In this document: positions 60,697-64,000 of the stretch, piece by piece
How positions within the stretch are numbered: the first letter of the stretch is position 1
Layout: each line of letters opens with the position of its first letter
From: Apostichopus japonicus
Taxonomy: Eukaryota; Echinodermata; Holothuroidea; Aspidochirotida; Stichopodidae
Assembly: GCF_037975245.1 (NCBI RefSeq)
Contig: NC_092576.1
Coordinates: 21,575,611 to 21,639,610, forward strand
Direction: 5' to 3'
DNA: 64,000 nt
Program-made: the position numbers and the translations under genes
The notes under the pieces: generated by a model
What the model was told of the DNA's origin: nothing
Seen by the model: only the letters and a program-made list of their open reading frames with translations
Databases searched by the model: none

Positions 60697-60727
60697 GGTT
60701 CCTTGCTTTTTTGCAAAGCAAGGAACC
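60697..60727. repeat. Hairpin at start of a dispersed repeat
   Basis: GGTTCCTTGCTTTT is followed by TTGCAAAGCAAGGAACC, an inverted repeat with short loop. It marks the start of a region with GT runs and AATCAAAC-like words that looks like a dispersed repeat family. Confidence 0.6.
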
Positions 60728-61690
60728 TATGCATTCAACTTGGCGTGTGTGTGTGTTTGCATCTGTGGGTGCATGTGTGTGTGTGTACATGTGACGCTTG
60801 GCTTGTGTACACAATATCTCAATTGGGAAATGATGTATCATGATCAAACTTGGTGGGTGGATAGCTCATAGTGAGAGGAAGATCCCTATTGTTTTCGGTG
60901 CCTGTAAAGGTCTCCAAAGATCAATAAGGGGCACAAACCAAAATAGTTAACAAAGCAATAACTCCCATTAACAGGGTCCGAAATGTTTTTTTTTTGGAAC
61001 TAGTTGTAAATGAGGTAGGAGATTGTTTTCAAACATAACAGTCATGTGATCCAAGGTCAACAAAGGTTAATTAGCGGTAAAAAACTAGTATTTTTGCGAT
61101 AACTTAAGAACAAGGTTGAGAGTTACTCTCGACCTGCATCTTTGTGACCTTTGACCTTAGGTTGACCTCTGGTGACCTGTATTAGTTTCTATGGTCTTTT
61201 GAATTTTCGTGGCCATGTTCAGATCTGAAATGGTCTGCCGATCAGAATTGTTCATAGGTTCTGTGCTACCTTCTGGTGCAAAGTTATCAGAGTTTAAGTG
61301 TTTTTTTATCAATATGCTCATTTTAGGAGACACAGGGCAAAGATAAGAAAAATTGGTCAATATTTTAATATATGATAGAGTTCTGTGTGATCTATGGAAG
61401 AAACTAACTCCAGGTTTGATCTGACACCTGGTTCTTCAGTTATGAGATGCCAAAAGTTGGATTTGATACCTTCTTAGCAATAACATTGTGTGTGTACATT
61501 GGAGTGCATATCAATTTTAGGATGGAGTGCACTTCATCAAAGGTATCATTTTTCATAAAAAACTGTCATGCCATCCAAGGTCATTCAAGGTCGCATATGG
61601 GCAAAAAACTACCCACTTATGCTAATTTTTGCAACAACTTCCAGTGACAAAGTTTGACATGGATGATATTGGGACAAGTTGTGAATGTAG
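60728..61690. repeat. Dispersed repeat with GT runs and AGGTCA/TGACCT half-sites
   Basis: GT-rich run at 60,745-60,785, then sequence with repeated AAGGTCA or TGACCT words: TGACCTTTGACCT at 61,145-61,157 (two half-sites spaced by one base), more TGACCT at 61,163 and 61,173, AAGGTCA near 61,053, and AGGTCATTCAAGGTC near 61,578. Short frames here show no protein character. I interpret it as a repeat element. Confidence 0.5.
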
Positions 61691-62282
61691 GCAGGGGCGT
61701 CAATCCGATATGAAACGTGGGGGGGACGTAATCGATTCGAGTATTCCAGCCGTACGTGCTATCTAAGCGGAGCGCCACCATCGGTTGGCGCGCAGCATAC
61801 CAAGAAAATTTCAGATTTCAATATCTGCCAGATCGTTGGAGATGGCACTTGCCAGGCTGGATAGCAGCCATCTAGTTGCGTGATTTCGGGAGAAAATTAC
61901 AAATTCGTCACTCAGGAAATCTGCAATAAATTCATGCGACCTTCATTTTTGGTGGATTATTTCTTTTAGTGATTCCAATTGACATGAACATTAGAACCTT
62001 TTTTAATGAATGGGCCAGATTTTAGGAGTGAAAGATTGACAGGGCCGCAACTAACCAACGACCTGCTGTTGATTTCAAACCTTTGCTTCCGAAGACGTTC
62101 AAGCAATAGATGTGTGTACTAATCTGTATTCAAAAAAACATAATGTCAATACAGTCCAGTCGATAATTAATGGTGATAATAGACCTGACAGCATCATTAG
62201 TGCAGATAAATTCTAAGCAGCTAGTTCGTTTATTGTGATGATGTAAAATAGATTGATTTTTTTTCTTTCTTGAGACATCTCA
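61691..62282. other. Non-coding, possible transposon edge
   Basis: CAGGGGCGTCAATCC at 61,692-61,706 resembles a hAT-type terminus but no partner end was found. No gene is supported in this stretch. Confidence 0.35.
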
Positions 62283-62339
62283 CGGGCCGCAAAAAAATCA
62301 CTGGCATGTGGCCCGCGGGCTGTAGGTTGCCCAACCCTG
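62283..62339. mobile_element. hAT-like transposon right terminus (remnant)
   Basis: The block GGCATGTGGCCCGCGGGC then TGTAGGTTGCCCAACCCTG at the end matches, from general knowledge, the widespread termini of hAT elements that begin CAGGGTTGGGCAACC. The left end was not found within the window, so only a remnant is claimed. Confidence 0.6.
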
Positions 62340-62916
62340 GCCTATAGGAACGATGTCCCAAAATGTCCCCGGATATAGGAGATGGAAGCTATCTGCCGCG
62401 ACTGCATGTGAGTTTCTCGACTTGCCGTCCTGGGAGTCATACCACAAATGGTGCATTTCCTCATACGCCATTATTAATAATAATTTAAATAACTAACTAA
62501 TTAGGCACAGCCCAGATCCGAGTTCGTATATTGAGCTTAGCACAAATTTGGCCAAAAGTCGTCATTTACGCCAGCATGTTAAACCACCAATGACTTTTAA
62601 TGCCACCCGTGACACACTTCCAATGGGACTGTGTCAGTTTAAAGGTTTTGCTAGGTCTACGAGAATACATTTCTATGAATTTGTGAAACAAGGATGGGCA
62701 AGACAAACCACGTTAATTATGTTTTCAGGACCTCACACCTGCGTATGTATCGTCAGACTTAGAAAAGGTCCCATGTGAGTGGTGGCTAAAGTGATGAAGG
62801 CATCAAAATAAATCAGTGGTTTTTCGTTGGAGTCCTCACGCAAGTTACCTCGGTTGCTAGGTGGATCTGCATCTGGTAATCGGGTGAATTCTGGTCGGAG
62901 CGTACTATGTAACCAC
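62340..62916. other. Non-coding stretch between transposon remnants
   Basis: No recognisable gene or repeat. A 76-codon frame (62,548-62,778) has no domain or homologue that I recognise. Confidence 0.5.
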
Positions 62917-62924
62917 CGTGTACC

Positions 62925-63807
62925 CAGGAACGTAGCTAAGGCCTTATGATTGGGGGGGGGTGTAGTGGCTGAAAATCTAACTGGATGGGTTTTGAAGCAA
63001 GAAAATTCCGACTGCTGCTTTGTACCGCCCCCCCACACCTCGCGCTACTCGTCAACGATACGGTCAGTGTCAGTCAGACACCCAATCTTTCGCGACTGTA
63101 CTTTTGTTCCGAACTTTTTTTCGATAAATTTGTACCCCACTGGCACTCATTTCACAAACTTATTAGCCCCCCCACCCCAACCAAATATTTTTGGGAAAAT
63201 TCGGGCAATATGCTTTTTGGGCCCCTACTGAAAGAAAGATAATTTGCATTGTGTTTTACAGTGGTTAAAGTTATATTATTATTACCATTAATATTGTAAC
63301 GACTTCCCCAATAATTCTAACCAATGTGGTAATAAGACGGAAAATGATTGTATGTTATTTGCATGCGATGTAAAAACCGATGCATGTCTACATGATATGC
63401 ACATTAACATGTGGAACGTGTGCTAATATTGGTTATATTTTTTGGGTAAGTCGTTACAACCCCCCCCCCCAATCAAATTGGGCTCCTGAGCCTATGATGG
63501 TAGTTCTATTAGGCATTTTTTGGGAGTATTCAAAATCATACGAAGTTTTGTACGGTGGAGTATAAGAATCACGAGATACAATTTCTCAAAGTGGCAAGGA
63601 AAACGTGGTAAATATAACAGATTAAAGGTCAATTTTGACCAAAATTTTTTAGGTGATGCACAATCACAGGAATAAATGCATAGGCTTAGATAAACTAGAG
63701 TGCGACAGTCGGAAATTCCGACTGTTGCACTACAATTTTCCAACTATCGTCACTTTTACCTAGTTTGGGGGTGAGATACCCCCACCCCCCCTCTAGCGAC
63801 GTCCCTG
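62925..63807. mobile_element. hAT-type non-autonomous element (883 bp)
   Basis: The left end CAGGAACGTAGCTAAGG and the complement of the right end CAGGGACGTCGCTAGAG agree at 13 of 17 positions. The flanks carry identical 8-bp duplications, CGTGTACC, at 62,917-62,924 and 63,808-63,815, as expected for hAT. Inside are G-runs near the left and C-runs near the right, an imperfect palindrome around 63,702-63,732 (GTGCGACAGTCGGAA / TTCCGACTGTTGCAC), and a repeat segment shared with 56,840-56,900. No transposase is encoded. Confidence 0.8.
63431..63496 (+). repeat. Dispersed repeat segment, copy 2
   Basis: GGTTATATTTTTTGGGTAAG, a run of 11 C, then TTGGGCTCCTGAGCCTATG. It aligns with 56,840-56,900 with a few substitutions and a longer C-run. 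It lies inside the 883-bp hAT-type element. Confidence 0.65.
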
Positions 63808-64000
63808 CGTGTACCCAGTGTTCTCACTGTGGAGTAAACTCTGGTATCACTCAACAACAAGGTAACATGCGATGCGCTGCCACGGAATATGCTCCTTATT
63901 TCATTTCCCCAATATTAGGGAACAGGCACCGTCTTTGAAACACCATCTACAACTAAACAACAACTATGTACAAGCTTTGGTTCTAGCTATGAAGTGCTGT

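Overview
The window looks like nuclear DNA of a metazoan, probably a marine invertebrate. The evidence is Ty1/copia and hAT-type transposon remnants, long satellite arrays, splice-acceptor-like and AATAAA signals, and no prokaryotic gene organisation. Frequent TAGGCCTAG-like motifs and repeat styles made me think of an echinoderm, but that is a weak impression. I recognise no intact host protein-coding gene, rRNA, tRNA or CRISPR.

The dominant structure is a giant imperfect palindrome at about 1,504-54,003 with its axis near 22,080. From the outside inwards each arm holds: a unique segment with a solo LTR-like element at its outer edge (1,504-4,618; mirrored 49,651-54,003); an AT-rich satellite A of about 215-300 bp per unit (4,619-10,282; mirrored 40,556-49,650); and a GT/CA-rich minisatellite B with a 24-bp core (10,283-22,080; mirrored 22,081-40,555). 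At the axis the strand of B flips across only about 3 nt. The arms are unequal, about 20.6 versus 31.9 kb. Satellite copy number and higher-order duplications account for most of the difference; a 627-bp insert and extra 130-bp repeats account for the rest. The aligned unique stretch I compared differs by about 2% plus small indels.

Satellite A is the most intriguing part. Nearly every unit has a pyrimidine-rich stretch ending in an AG, then an ATG with a 16-codon ORF (consensus MATATEKQLVKDDDQG, then TGA), then AATAAA about 15 nt after the stop. About 20 units lie on the + strand in the left arm and about 30 on the - strand in the right arm. The unit looks like a terminal exon turned into a satellite, pointing towards the axis in both arms.

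The palindrome ends are not transposon ends. The left LTR-like element is complete (1,406-2,373, 4-bp flanking ATAC repeats), while its mirror copy stops 98 bp short, at 54,003. So the left arm keeps the older junction and the right end is a rearrangement or assembly breakpoint.

Outside the palindrome, 1-1,405 shows no gene. Right of 54,003 lies a decayed Ty1/copia polyprotein (gag, zinc knuckle, protease, integrase, reverse transcriptase). Its integrase core is deleted, and its reverse transcriptase region is split by a 2,268-bp DNA transposon (56,374-58,641). Further right come a 25-bp foldback, a dispersed repeat with nuclear-receptor-like half-sites, a hAT-like terminus, and an 883-bp hAT-type element with an exact 8-bp target duplication (62,925-63,807).
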